Source of the DNA: Pyrinomonadaceae bacterium
Lineage (GTDB): Bacteria; Acidobacteriota; Blastocatellia; Pyrinomonadales; Pyrinomonadaceae
Direction of reading: 5' to 3'
Assembly: GCA_030838445.1 (NCBI GenBank)
Contig: JAUZFQ010000049.1
Coordinates: forward strand, 1 to 32,250
DNA: 32,250 bases
How positions within the stretch are numbered: the stretch's first letter is position 1; every line of letters begins with the position of its first letter. Under the pieces are notes generated by a model. It was not told where the DNA came from, did not search any database, and worked only from the letters and a program-made list of their open reading frames with translations. A program made the translations under genes and the position numbers. Positions 23,901-32,250 of this stretch are shown piece after piece.

Positions 23901-26900
23901 TGAACGTGCCGGTGAAGTTCGCCGTCCCGTTCGCGCCGAGGTTATTGAACGACGCGCTCGGCGGCGCAAACGTGTAGCTCGCGAGCGCGGGCGTGACGGT
24001 ATAGTTCGCGCCCGCCGGGAGATTCGCAAACGAGTAGTTGCCCGACGCGTCGGTTGTGGTCGTCGCGGATTGCGCGCCGGAGAGTGTGACGGTCGCACCG
24101 GCGATGGGGTTGTTCGAGCCGTCGGCCACGCGCCCGCCGATGGTGAAAGTTGTCGGCTTGCACTTGCCCGCGAGGCTCGCGTCGTAGATTGACTGAATCT
24201 CGCCTTGCGTGAGCGCGCGGCCGAAGATTTCCACTTCGTCAATCGAGCCGTTGAAGAAGTCCGCGAGCGTGCCGCCGACGTTGCGGATGCTGCCGATGAG
24301 CAGCGGCGCGTTGCCGTCGAAGATCGTGGACACGTTGCCGGAGTTCGGGTCGAGCGTGGTCGCCGCTTCGACGCCGTTGACGTAAATCTTGCCCGCCTGC
24401 GTGGCCGGGTCGAACGTGGCGGCGACGTGCTGGAACACGTTCGGCGCGACGACCGGGTTCGTCGTGGTGAACGCGCGGAAAGTGCCCGCGTTGTTCGAGC
24501 CGTCGCGCGAGACGGAGAAGGTCAGCCTGCCGCCCGCGATAAGTTCGAGCGCGTAACTTGCGTTGCCCGTGAAGCTGTCGTACTTGCTGACGATGCTCTG
24601 CGTCGCGCCGATACCTTGCGGGTTGATCCATGCGTCGAGCGTGAGCGCGCCCGTCACGTCGGCGGCCGCGTTGTCGGCGACGAGCACGTAGTCGTCCGCA
24701 CCGTCGAGTTGGAAAGCCTGCCCGACCTTGCCCGCCGCGAACGTCGCGCCGTTTTGCGGCGTGCCCGTGTTGTTGCCCTGCACGTCGTCGGCCGTGCCGT
24801 CGCCCGGATACCACGCCCTCATGTTCGCGGGCGGCGCGGCGCAGACGGCGTTGTTGACGGTCGTCGTCGTCTGCGCCGAGTTGTTGCCGTTGTTGGAATC
24901 AACCTCCGCGCCCGCGACGCTCGCCTGATTGGTGAGCGCGCCCGCGTTCGTCGGCACGACGTTGATCGTGATGAGAGCACTTGCGCCATTAGCAAGATTG
25001 CCGATGGCGCAGTTGACCGTCTGACTGTTGACGGTGCAACTGCCGATGTTTGACGAGGCCGAGATGATCTGGACGCCCGCCGGGAACGTATCGGTGACGG
25101 CGACGCCGGTTGCGGCGGCCGGGCCGCTGTTCGTCGCGGTCAGCGTGTAGGTCAGGAAGTTTCCGGCGGTCACAGGGTCGGGCGCGTCCGTCATGGCGAG
25201 CGCGAGGTCGGCGGAGTTGGGCGGCGGCGCGGTGTTCGAGAGCGTCAAGTTCGTGGCGTTGTACTGCGCGTTGAACGTGCCGGTGATGGTCGCGAACGCG
25301 CCGCTGCGCGCGCCGTAGTTCAAGACGACGAACTGGTCTGCGACGTTCGGCGCGAAGCCGTTCGTGAGCGTCGTCGTAAGCGTGCCGCCGAGCGTGGCCG
25401 TCCCCGTCACGCTTAGTTGATCGTACTGCGTCGCGGCGGTCGTGCCGCCGATCTCGATGGCGAGCGTGGCGGCGGCGGTCTGCGTGTAGTTGCCCGTGAT
25501 GTTGATGACGCCCGCCGACGCGAGGCCGGGCGCGAGCGTGCCCGCGTTCTGGACGTTGCCGGTGATCGTGCCCGCGCCGGTGAGCGTGCCGCCTTGTATG
25601 TCGAGCAGCGTGGCCGCTTGAAGGTTGCCGCCGTCGAGCCTCGTCGCGCCCGCCGTCTGCGTGAACGTCTGACCGAAAGCGAGCGTGCCGGACTTCGATT
25701 CGATTGTGCCGGAATTTGAGAAGGGCACGTTGATGGCGGTTGCGCCCGCGCCCGCGAGTTTGCGGAGCGTGCCCGCGTTGGTGAAAGAGTTCGTGCCGCC
25801 GCCCGTGAACATCGGCTGCTCGGCCTGCACGTTGAACGTCGCGCCTGCGAGATTGTTGAAAGTGCCGCCCGCGAAGACGAGGCTGTTGGTGACGTTGTAA
25901 TTCGCCGTGCCCGCGTTGTTGAGCGTGCGTTGGAGTTGCGGCTGCGCGCCGCCGATGTTGAGCGTCGCCCCGGCTGCAATGTCGGTCGTGCCCGTGCCCG
26001 CGAGCGTGCCGCGGAAGTTGAACGTGCCGGTCGCCGTCGGGCTGACGTTGGCCGAGCCGCCGAGTGTGCCGTCAACGGTGACGGTCTGCGCGGCGACATT
26101 GTTCGAGTTGAAATTGGCCGCGCCCGCGACTGTCAGGGTGTTGCCGACGTTGACCACGTTGCCGGTGAAGTTGACCGTGCCGTTGATGTTGGACGCAGAG
26201 GTGACGTTGTAAGTGCCCGCGATGGTGTTCGTCGCGCCGTTCAAGTTGAACGTCGGCACGCTCAGGGACGAACCGGCGTTGAGCGTCTGGTTGTTGAGCG
26301 AGAGCGTCGTGCCCGCCGCGCCGTTGAACTGCCCGCCGCTCGTGCCGCTGACGGTGAAGTCGAGCGCGCCGGTTTGCAGGTCAACCGTGCCGTCGTTGTT
26401 GAAGGGCAGGCCGATGGTGAGCGTGCCCGCGCCGAGGGCTTTGCGCAGCGTGCCCGCGTTGGCGAAGAGGTTCGTGCCGCCGCTCTGGAAGATCAGTTTC
26501 TCGGACTGCACGAGGAAGATGCCGGAGGCGAGATTGTTGAACGTAGCGTTCGCGAAGACGAGACTGTTGGTGGAGTTGTAGACGGCGACGCCGGAGTTGT
26601 TGACGGTGCGACTGATGACGGGCTGCGAGCCGTTGATGTCGAGCGTCGCGCCGCTCAGGATGTTGATCGCGCCCGCGCCGTTGAGCGAGCCGCGGAGTTC
26701 GAGCGTGCCCTGCACGTCGAGGTTGCCCGCGCCGTTGAGCGTGCCGCCGACGATGAGGAAGCCGCGCAGTCCGACCGTGCTGTTGTTGGCGAGCGTCAAG
26801 CCGAAACTGCTCGTGTCGAGTCGCTGCGTGCCGCTCGACGCGCCGAGCGTGAGCGTGCTGAGGTTGACGGCGGAGGCGAGCGTGACGGTGTAAGTTCCGG

Positions 26901-29900
26901 CGAGATCAATGATCGCGTTGTCGCCCGCGCCGGGGACGCGGTTCGCGCCCGTGCCGTCCTGCCAGTTGGCGGCGGTGTTCCAGTTGCCGCCCGCCGCGTT
27001 GATCCATTTCACGTCGGCCGCCAGACCGTTGACGGTCGTCGTCTCGGTGGCGGAGTTGTTCGTGTTGTCGGGGTCGGCCTCGTTAGCCGCGACCGTCGCC
27101 TGATTGCTGATCGAGCCGATGACGGTCGGCGTGACGACGACGGTGACGGTGGCCTGCGCGGGACTCGCCAGCGCGCCGAGGTTGCACACGAGGAAGCCGC
27201 CGACCGGGGCGTTGCACACGCCTTGCGACGCGTTACCCGAGACGAAGTTCGTGTTGGCGGGCAGCGTGTCAATGAGGGTCACATTGGTCGCCGCGTCGGG
27301 GCCGTTGTTGGTGACGGTGACGGTGTAGGTCACGTTGCTGTTGACGGTCACGGGGTCGGGCGTGTCCGACATGGCGAGCGCGAGATTGACGGAGGCCGCG
27401 GGCGGGGTGACGGTGCGACAGGCGGAGAACTCCGAGGTGTTGTTCGCGGGGTCGGTGGCCGTCGCCGTGACGACGTGGCCGATGGTCGTGGCCGACGCGA
27501 AGGTCGAGTTGATCGAGGCGTTGCCCGCGCCGTCCGTGGTCACGTCGGCCGCGCCGAGGAACACCTGGCCTTCGCCGTTGCCCGAAGCGTCGCACGCCGG
27601 GTTCGTGAAGAACTCGATGCGGAACTGCGTCGAGGCCGTCGAGTTGAGCGTGCCGGTGACGGTGGTCGAGCCGCCCGCCGTGGTTGCGGCCGAGAGCACG
27701 GGGAAGTTCTGCAAGTTGTTCGCGCCCGCGTCGGCGTCGTTCGCGTCATTCGGCGTGACGGCGTTGTCGTTGCCGAGGTCTATGCCGAGTCCGGTGTTGG
27801 CGGCGACGCGGTTCGAGAGGACGGCGTTGCCCGTGCCGGAGTTGACGACCAGACCGCCCGCGCCGTTGTTGGCGATGAGGTTGGCTTCGCCGGGGAGCGC
27901 GCCGCCGATTGTGTTGTTCGCAGCGCCGCTGATGATGACGCCGTAGGCCGTGTTGGGGAGCGCGGTTGTGCCGTCGGGCTGCGTGCCGATGAAGTTGCCC
28001 CGCACGGCGTTGCCGGACGTGGCCGCGCCGGTGATGAAGACGGCGGAGATGTTGCCGGACAGCACGTTGCGCTCGGCGGCCGACGAGCCGCCGACCGTGT
28101 TGTTCTGCGCGCCGCCGCCGAGCGTGACGCCGGTGCTGCTGTTGGGCACGGCGGCCGTGCCCGCAGCGTCCGTGCCGATGTAGTTGCCGCGCACGGCGTT
28201 GTTGTTCGTGCCCGCGCCGGTGAGTTGGACGCCGGTGCTCGTGCCCGACAGGATGTTGCGCGCGCCCGCCGTCGTGCCGCCGACGATGTTCGCCTGCGCG
28301 CCCGCGGAGATGTCCACGCCCGTGTCCTGCTCCGTGCCGATGTTGGTCGCGCCCGCCGCATTCGTGCCGATGTAGTTGCCGGAGACGATGTTGCCGTTCG
28401 TCCCCGCGCCGTTGATCGAGACGCCGGTGAAGTCGTTGCCGGAGATCAGGTTGCGCGAGGTCGCCGACGTGCCGCCGACGGTGTTGCCGGTCGCGCCGTT
28501 GTGGATGAAGACGCCGGAGTTCGTGTTGGGTACGGCGGCCGTGCCCGCGGCGTTCGTGCCGATGTAGTTGCCGCGGATCGAGTTGGCGCTCGTGCCCGCG
28601 TCGCCGACGACGACGCCGTTGCGGGCGACGCCGCCGCTCGCGCTGTTGTTGCCGGAGATCAAGTTGCGATCAGCAGGATTAGTGCCGCCGATGGTGTTGC
28701 TCTGCGCGCCGCCTTCGAGACGGACGCCGTTCGTGTTGCCGAGCGCGCTCGTGCCCGCGGCGTTCGTGCCGATGTAGTTGCCCGCGACGATGTTGGAACT
28801 GCCCGTTGCCAGACGGACGCCCGCACCGTCGAAGCGCGTGATGACGAGACCGCGCACGATTGAATTGCCGCCCGTGATGTCGAGGCCGTTCGCGCCCGCG
28901 CCCGCGCCCGCGCCGTCGAGTTGGACGAGCAGCACGGCGTCGGAGCCGTTGGCGAGCGTGTTCGCACTCGCGCCCGGCTGCGAGTAGCCGTCAACGATGA
29001 CGGGCTGCGTGATCTGCGGCAGCGGCGACGCAGGCGAGATGAGTTGGACGCCCGCGCCCGCAAGGTTGAACGTGATGGTCTGCACGCCCGCGAGAGCGTT
29101 CGAGTCGAGGATGGCCTGACGCAAACTGCCCGCGCCGCTGTCGGCCGTGCTGTTAACTAAGAGGAGCGAGGGAGCGTTGACGGTCAGATCGAAAGTGGCG
29201 TCGGTCGTCGCGCCGCAGTTGTCGGTGGCGCGGATGGTGATGGTGTGCGTGCCGACGGGCGCGGCGCTGCTGAAGGAGACGATGCCCGCCGCGCTGACGG
29301 AGATCGCTCCCGTGTACGTGCCCTGCGATTGCACGACGATGTTTGCGACCGTGCCGTTGTCGCTCGGCCCGGTGGCGGGGTTCACGTCGGTCGCGCCGCC
29401 GAAGCTGATGGGCGTGGGGTTCGCATAGGTGAGCGTGGGCGCGGTGTTGGCCGTGACGTTGACGGTGAGGCTGGCCGTCGCCGTCGCGCCGTTGCCGTCG
29501 GTGACGGTCAGCCCGACGGTGTTCGCGCCGACGGTGGCCGTGCAATCGGCCGCCACGTCGGCCGTGACCGTGCCGTTCGTGTTGACGATGTTCGAGACGA
29601 TGAGACCGGACGGGACGGTCGTCGCCGTGACGACGAGACTCCCGGCGGCCGTCTCCGCGTCGCTGATGGTGGCGATGGCAGAGTTAGACGCGGCCGTTCC
29701 CTGCTGGCGTGTGAGCGTCGCGCCCGCCGTGATCGCGGGCGAGGCGTTGAGCGTTCCCTGAATCGAAAAGTCGTAAGGGTTCTCGTCGTTGTCGTCGTTG
29801 GCGATGCTGACGGTCGCCGTCCTCAAGCCCGTCGCCGACGGCGCGAATTGAATGGTGAAGGTGGTCGTGCCGCCGCCGCTGTTGACGGGCGAGGTCGGTT

Positions 29901-32250
29901 GCAGGGTGACGTTGAAGTCGGCGGCGTGCGCCCCGGTGATCGCCACTTCGGGCGTGCTCGTCAGGTTGAGCGGGGCGTTGCCCGTGTTCTCGATGGTGAA
30001 GGTGCGCGACACCGTGCCGCCCGCGTTGACCGTGCCGAAGTCCGTGTGGTCGGCCGCACTCGGCGTCGCGTCGCCGTCGGCGATGGACGCGTTGTTGCCC
30101 TTCACGTTCATCTCGGCGGCCAACGTGGTGAGCGGGGCGCAGGCGGAGAACTCGGACGTGTTGCCCGCAGGGTCAATCGCCGTCGCCGTGACGACTTCGC
30201 CGGCGGCGACCGTCGCGTTGAGCGTGGCGTTGAGCGCGGCGTTGCCGGAAGCGTCCGTCGTCACGTTCTGGAAGCCGAGGAAGGTGCGCCCCTCGCCGTT
30301 GCCCGAAGCGTCGCACGCGGGCGTAGAGAAGAACTCGACGCGGAAGGCCGTGCTCGACGCGGAGTTGAACGTGCCGGTGACGGTCGTCGTGCCGCCGCCC
30401 GAAATGACCGAGGCGAGGACGGGGAAATTTTGCAGGTTGTTCACGCCGGAGTCGGCATCATTCGCGTCGTTGGCCGTGACGCCCGCCGCGTTCTCAGTCC
30501 CGCCGGAGAGGTTGACGCCGAGCCGCGTGTTCGAGTGGATCGAGTTGCCGCGGATGGCGATGCCGGTGGCCGTGGTCGTCGCCGAGACGTTCACGCCGTC
30601 GAGCGTGTTGAAGGCGATGATGTTCGCCTCGCCCGCCGCCGTGCCGCCGACCGCCGCCGTCATGATCCCGCCGCCGAAGCCGAATATCTCGACGCCGTGG
30701 CCGCCGTTCGGGCGGGCGGCCGTGCCCGCGATGTCCGTGCCGATGTAGTTGCCGAGCAGGCGGTTGTTGTTGCCGTTGAAGACGACGCCGCCGGAGGTGT
30801 TCGACGAGATGACGTTGCGCGCGCCCGCCGTCGCGCCGCCGATGGTCAGGTCGGGCGAGTCGGCGATGATGCCGTAGTCGCCGTTCCCGGCGGCCGCGCC
30901 CGCCGCGTTGAGGCCGATGATGTTGCCGCGGATGACGCAGCCTGCGGCCTCAAGCGTGTTGACGTAGATGCCCGCGTCGTTCGTCGTGTTGGCGACGACG
31001 TTGCCCTCGCCGGGGTTCGCCCCGCCGATGATCGTGGCAGGCCCCTGCGTGTAGAGCGCGAATTCGTTGCCGAGCGGCGTGAGGCCGTCTTTGCCGACAC
31101 CGAAATAGTTGCCGAGGATGCGGTTGTTGGTCGAGGCTGTCGCGCCGGAGTTGCCGTTGATTTCGAGCGACTCGGTGTTGCTCGCAATCACGTTGCGCGC
31201 CTGCGGAGTCGCGCCGCCGATGACGTTGTCGGCGGAATCGGAAATAAGGATGCCGAAGGTGCTGTCGGAGATGCCGGTCAAGCCGTCGCTGTTCGTGCCG
31301 ATCCAGTTGCCCGTGATCGTGTTGGCGTCGCCGTTTTCGAGCGCGATGCCGTAGGCGTCGAAGCGGTTGATGATGAGGCCGCGCACGGTCGAGCCGCCCG
31401 CCAGAATCCGCAGGCCGCGATCCGAAGTGTTGTTCGGCGTGAGCGAGCCGTCGAGTTCGATCAAGAGCACTGCATCCGAGCCGTTGGCGAGCGTGTTGGC
31501 AGTCGCACCGGGCTGCGTGTAGCCGTCAATGACGACGGGCGCGGTGATGTCGGGCAGCGGCGTCGCGGGCTGGATGGTTTTGACGCCCGCGCCCGCGATG
31601 TTGAAGACGATGGTCTGCACGCCTGCGGCGGCGTTTGAATCGAGGATGGCCTGACGCAGAGAACCCGCGCCGGAGTCTGCCGTGTTGCTGACTTCGAGAG
31701 TAGTAGGCGGCGGGCATTGCCGCAACAAGACCGAGACGTTGTTCGAATTCTGATTGGCCGTGGTGAGGTCTTGCTTGCCGTCGCCGTTAAAATCGCCGAC
31801 CGCCACCGAGGTAAGCTGCCCGCCCACGTCGAAGTTGATGGCGAGCGCGAAACTGCCCGTGCCGTCGCCTAGTAAGACCGAGACGTTGCCGAAGTTTACG
31901 TTGGCCGTGACGAGGTCTTGCTTACCGTCGCCGTCGAAATCACCGGTCGCCACTGAGTGGGGGCCACTCCCGACGCCCGCGTTGCCGTTGGAGGCAAAAC
32001 TGCCCGCACCATCGCCCAACAGGATTGTTACGGAGGCGGCTCCAGAGTTTGCCACGGCGAGGTCTTGCTTCGCGTCATTATTAAAGTCGCCGACTGTGAC
32101 CGAGATGGGCTGCGCACCCACGCCGAAACTGGTGGCGGCGGCGAAACCGCCCGCGCCGTCGCCCAGCAACACCGACACGTTGTTGGCGTCTTGGTTGGCG
32201 GCGACGAGGTCTTGCTTCCCGTCGTTATTAAAGTCGCCCACCGCCACCGA
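20947..32250 (-). CDS. giant mosaic surface protein (partial, N-terminus beyond window)
   Basis: At least 3,766 residues; the frame stays open to the window edge, so the start and any signal peptide are missing. Order from the N-terminal side (residues of the visible part): FG-GAP/VCBS repeats with [11 protein letters not shown] (1-180, four copies); beta-helix module with xIGGxxxxxRNVIS repeats (181-708); choice-of-anchor D / Hydin-like domain (710-830); Ig/cadherin-like domains (830-1025); second beta-helix module (1026-1616); DUF11 (1617-1740); autotransporter-type beta-strand repeats (1740-2340); DUF11 (2343-2465); LamG (2468-2697); four carboxypeptidase-regulatory-like beta domains (2700-3175); a laminin-like/beta-sandwich segment starting at EDFNGD (3180-3395); Calx-beta (3402-3525); two DUF4214 copies (3529-3766). 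Likely exported and surface-attached, for adhesion or matrix binding. No C-terminal membrane anchor or sorting signal is seen. Confidence 0.9.
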   Translation of the reverse strand, partial: SVAVGDFNNDGKQDLVAANQDANNVSVLLGDGAGGFAAATSFGVGAQPISVTVGDFNNDAKQDLAVANSGAASVTILLGDGAGSFASNGNAGVGSGPHSVATGDFDGDGKQDLVTANVNFGNVSVLLGDGTGSFALAINFDVGGQLTSVAVGDFNGDGKQDLTTANQNSNNVSVLLRQCPPPTTLEVSNTADSGAGSLRQAILDSNAAAGVQTIVFNIAGAGVKTIQPATPLPDITAPVVIDGYTQPGATANTLANGSDAVLLIELDGSLTPNNTSDRGLRILAGGSTVRGLIINRFDAYGIALENGDANTITGNWIGTNSDGLTGISDSTFGILISDSADNVIGGATPQARNVIASNTESLEINGNSGATASTNNRILGNYFGVGKDGLTPLGNEFALYTQGPATIIGGANPGEGNVVANTTNDAGIYVNTLEAAGCVIRGNIIGLNAAGAAAGNGDYGIIADSPDLTIGGATAGARNVISSNTSGGVVFNGNNNRLLGNYIGTDIAGTAARPNGGHGVEIFGFGGGIMTAAVGGTAAGEANIIAFNTLDGVNVSATTTATGIAIRGNSIHSNTRLGVNLSGGTENAAGVTANDANDADSGVNNLQNFPVLASVISGGGTTTVTGTFNSASSTAFRVEFFSTPACDASGNGEGRTFLGFQNVTTDASGNAALNATLNATVAAGEVVTATAIDPAGNTSEFSACAPLTTLAAEMNVKGNNASIADGDATPSAADHTDFGTVNAGGTVSRTFTIENTGNAPLNLTSTPEVAITGAHAADFNVTLQPTSPVNSGGGTTTFTIQFAPSATGLRTATVSIANDDNDENPYDFSIQGTLNASPAITAGATLTRQQGTAASNSAIATISDAETAAGSLVVTATTVPSGLIVSNIVNTNGTVTADVAADCTATVGANTVGLTVTDGNGATATASLTVNVTANTAPTLTYANPTPISFGGATDVNPATGPSDNGTVANIVVQSQGTYTGAISVSAAGIVSFSSAAPVGTHTITIRATDNCGATTDATFDLTVNAPSLLLVNSTADSGAGSLRQAILDSNALAGVQTITFNLAGAGVQLISPASPLPQITQPVIVDGYSQPGASANTLANGSDAVLLVQLDGAGAGAGANGLDITGGNSIVRGLVITRFDGAGVRLATGSSNIVAGNYIGTNAAGTSALGNTNGVRLEGGAQSNTIGGTNPADRNLISGNNSASGGVARNGVVVGDAGTSANSIRGNYIGTNAAGTAAVPNTNSGVFIHNGATGNTVGGTSATSRNLISGNDFTGVSINGAGTNGNIVSGNYIGTNAAGATNIGTEQDTGVDISAGAQANIVGGTTAGARNILSGTSTGVQLTGAGTNNNAVRGNYIGTDAAGTAAVPNSSTGVTLGGGAQNNTVGGSSAAERNVLSGNISAVFITGAATSGNAVRGNFIGTQPDGTTALPNTAYGVIISGAANNTIGGALPGEANLIANNGAGGLVVNSGTGNAVLSNRVAANTGLGIDLGNDNAVTPNDANDADAGANNLQNFPVLSAATTAGGSTTVTGTLNSTASTQFRIEFFTNPACDASGNGEGQVFLGAADVTTDGAGNASINSTFASATTIGHVVTATATDPANNTSEFSACRTVTPPAASVNLALAMSDTPDPVTVNSNVTYTVTVTNNGPDAATNVTLIDTLPANTNFVSGNASQGVCNAPVGGFLVCNLGALASPAQATVTVVVTPTVIGSISNQATVAANEADPDNTNNSATETTTVNGLAADVKWINAAGGNWNTAANWQDGTGANRVPGAGDNAIIDLAGTYTVTLASAVNLSTLTLGASSGTQRLDTSSFGLTLANNSTVGLRGFLIVGGTLNGAGNLDVQGTLELRGSLNGAGAINILSGATLDINGSQPVISRTVNNSGVAVYNSTNSLVFANATFNNLASGIFLVQSEKLIFQSGGTNLFANAGTLRKALGAGTLTIGLPFNNDGTVDLQTGALDFTVSGTSGGQFNGAAGTTLSLNNQTLNAGSSLSVPTFNLNGATNTIAGTYNVTSASNINGTVNFTGNVVNVGNTLTVAGAANFNSNNVAAQTVTVDGTLGGSANVSPTATGTFNFRGTLAGTGTTDIAAGATLNIGGAQPQLQRTLNNAGTANYNVTNSLVFAGGTFNNLAGATFNVQAEQPMFTGGGTNSFTNAGTLRKLAGAGATAINVPFSNSGTIESKSGTLAFGQTFTQTAGATRLDGGNLQAATLLDIQGGTLTGAGTITGNVQNAGTLAPGLASAGVINITGNYTQTAAATLAIEIGGTTAATQYDQLSVTGTATLGGTLTTTLTNGFAPNVADQFVVLNYGARSGAFATITGTFNAQYNATNLTLSNTAPPPNSADLALAMTDAPDPVTAGNFLTYTLTATNSGPAAATGVAVTDTFPAGVQIISASSNIGSCTVNSQTVNCAIGNLANGASALITINVVPTNAGALTNQASVAGAEVDSNNGNNSAQTTTTVNNAVCAAPPANMRAWYPGDGTADDVQGNNTGTPQNGATFAAGKVGQAFQLDGADDYVLVADNAAADVTGALTLDAWINPQGIGATQSIVSKYDSFTGNASYALELIAGGRLTFSVSRDGSNNAGTFRAFTTTNPVVAPNVFQHVAATFDPATQAGKIYVNGVEAATTLDPNSGNVSTIFDGNAPLLIGSIRNVGGTLADFFNGSIDEVEIFGRALTQGEIQSIYDASLAGKCKPTTFTIGGRVADGSNNPIAGATVTLSGAQSATTTTDASGNYSFANLPAGANYTVTPALASYTFAPPSASFNNLGANGTANFTGTFNSYTISGRVRDALDANISGVIVTLGGAQSRTATTGANGLYSFANLPQGAYSVTPALNGFVFNPPSKDFANLTQNENFNFTGTPSVATPAGANVQIAVSDFNVTYTVVNTAGVTNATPINPATAGTLPAGYTLLAGRRGADITTTVGFSGLVTVCTVVPSVNDPQAFAGVRLLHGEGGALVDRTTSSNFVSRTVCAQVASLSPFVLGLAPQGAQQIISGRITDLNGGGVGNVLLVVTDPETGVTITTTTTNSNGNYTLTLPTGGSYTITTSKVDMIFKPASRTFIDLGGGGGGSGGTQVSNLTAVEGITISGRVAGMLGNGIGNVNVTLSGTVTRTTLTLPNGNFLFNNLPPSGDYVVQADSGQLTFTPAQIVRPALTSDVRFNVVAVPRAEPLLAPLGISEDFNGDTRDPLKFVEGVLSQPPGSRDPLVTAVQASGKLKITPRANLADGSFNGYVTVRAVEFNDAQASVEVNETADNGAQTIFGVGHDERNYFRFVAQDADPSDFPAGKPQGTGAQSVGLRRLIFQARNAGVLIGLPASIPYDPVQHRYWRFRHDSAASAMLFETSPDRVVWTERRRIQLGAPIGALATELNAGTAGAVARPGQALFDNLLVQPSAVNRANNVRLAQSSYTVSEGAGRLTFKAVRAGDTSIETRIDYATEPFDGNPCNMTDNKARPRCDFGTAAGTLRFAPGETEKSFTVFITDDTYTEGNETMRVALGFPSAGVVAEPATATVTIVDNDSGASPNLINTAPFLVRQQYLDFLNREPDPAGFDAWVGVLRRCAYEGHFGPGKTGSDPACDRITVSSSFYRAPEFQIKGYFVYRFYKAALGRLPTYEEFLRDTTSVTGQTEAEVVALREAYADAWVERADFLALNEGITNAEYVEGLAAAAGVTIQNRAQLVLDLNAGRKTRAQVLRIVVDSPEFFDREFNAAFVLMQYFGYLQRDPDAAGYQSWLNLLNNTGDFRTMIFGFLYSQEYQLRFGTP
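27400..29170 (-). repeat. beta-helix module 2 of the giant gene (duplicated unit)
   Basis: Starts with [20 protein letters not shown] and ends with [12 protein letters not shown]. It holds five coils of 62-70 residues, each with [11 protein letters not shown] then NTxGGxxxxxRNxISGN. At the DNA level the plus-strand word CCGATGTAGTTGCC recurs about every 192-210 bp (near 28168, 28366, 28560, 28770). Confidence 0.82.
30124..31703 (-). repeat. beta-helix module 1 of the giant gene (duplicated unit)
   Basis: Starts with [19 protein letters not shown] and ends with [12 protein letters not shown]. It holds four xxxGGxxxxxxNxI coils ([55 protein letters not shown]). The whole unit is paralogous to module 2 at 27400-29170, matching closely at both ends. 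Confidence 0.8.

Noticed and set aside
27950..28780. CRISPR-like regular spacing of a 14-base word every 192-210 bp
   Set aside because: The word lies in frame inside beta-helix coils of the giant gene, the period equals one protein coil of 64-70 residues, and the 'spacers' are coding and alike.
21073..31638. Three very long plus-strand open frames (21073-24192, 25930-28863, 29245-31638) opposite the giant gene
   Set aside because: They translate to Arg/Ala/Val/Asp-rich sequence without domains, signal or ribosome-binding sites; high GC and the repeat structure of the sense gene keep the opposite frame open.

Overview
The window is high-GC chromosomal DNA of a Gram-negative (diderm) bacterium. 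lpxC and a KdsD-type arabinose-5-phosphate isomerase show that it makes LPS. The gene style (a giant beta-helix/FG-GAP/Calx-beta/DUF4214 surface protein, M28 peptidase with secretion signal, short-tandem-repeat hairpins between genes) resembles Acidobacteriota, probably class Blastocatellia. That placement is an inference from gene style, not from a marker-gene comparison.

Layout. 1-5.8 kb: an AttH/CrtC-like lipocalin-fold protein, a small secreted Arg-rich protein, a secreted esterase (minus strand), hemL (tetrapyrrole synthesis), a ZIP metal transporter and a small unknown protein. 5.8-10.7 kb (minus strand): DNA polymerase I followed by a membrane sensor histidine kinase; related repeat copies lie on both sides of the kinase gene. 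11-12.7 kb: lpxC and a cysteine dioxygenase. 12.7-14.9 kb (minus strand): a run of kdsD, a secreted unknown protein and a 123-aa ADP-ribosylation/crystallin-J1-like protein. 15.2-18.9 kb: a small hydrophilic protein, a cupin, tRNA-Arg(CCG), a hemerythrin-like protein, a secreted M28 aminopeptidase and tRNA-Lys(CTT). 18.9-20.7 kb: a less typical stretch with a PLAT-like protein, a structured inverted-repeat element and a heme-oxygenase-fold protein. 20.9 kb to the right edge: one minus-strand gene of more than 3,760 codons, cut by the window end, encoding a mosaic surface protein.

Most genes are housekeeping or envelope genes, and no phage, CRISPR, IS or defence system is visible. The least ordinary material lies between genes. 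At least six intergenic gaps carry hairpins built from short units with a period of 7 bases, a different 'word' in most places, in convergent, divergent and tandem gaps alike. They resemble the heptameric STRR sequences known from cyanobacteria. Two gaps share a homologous core of about 60 bp, so they are copies of one dispersed element. Other points of note are the loss of all four proofreading residues and two glycine-to-alanine changes in the O-helix of DNA polymerase I, and a long internal duplication in the giant protein.
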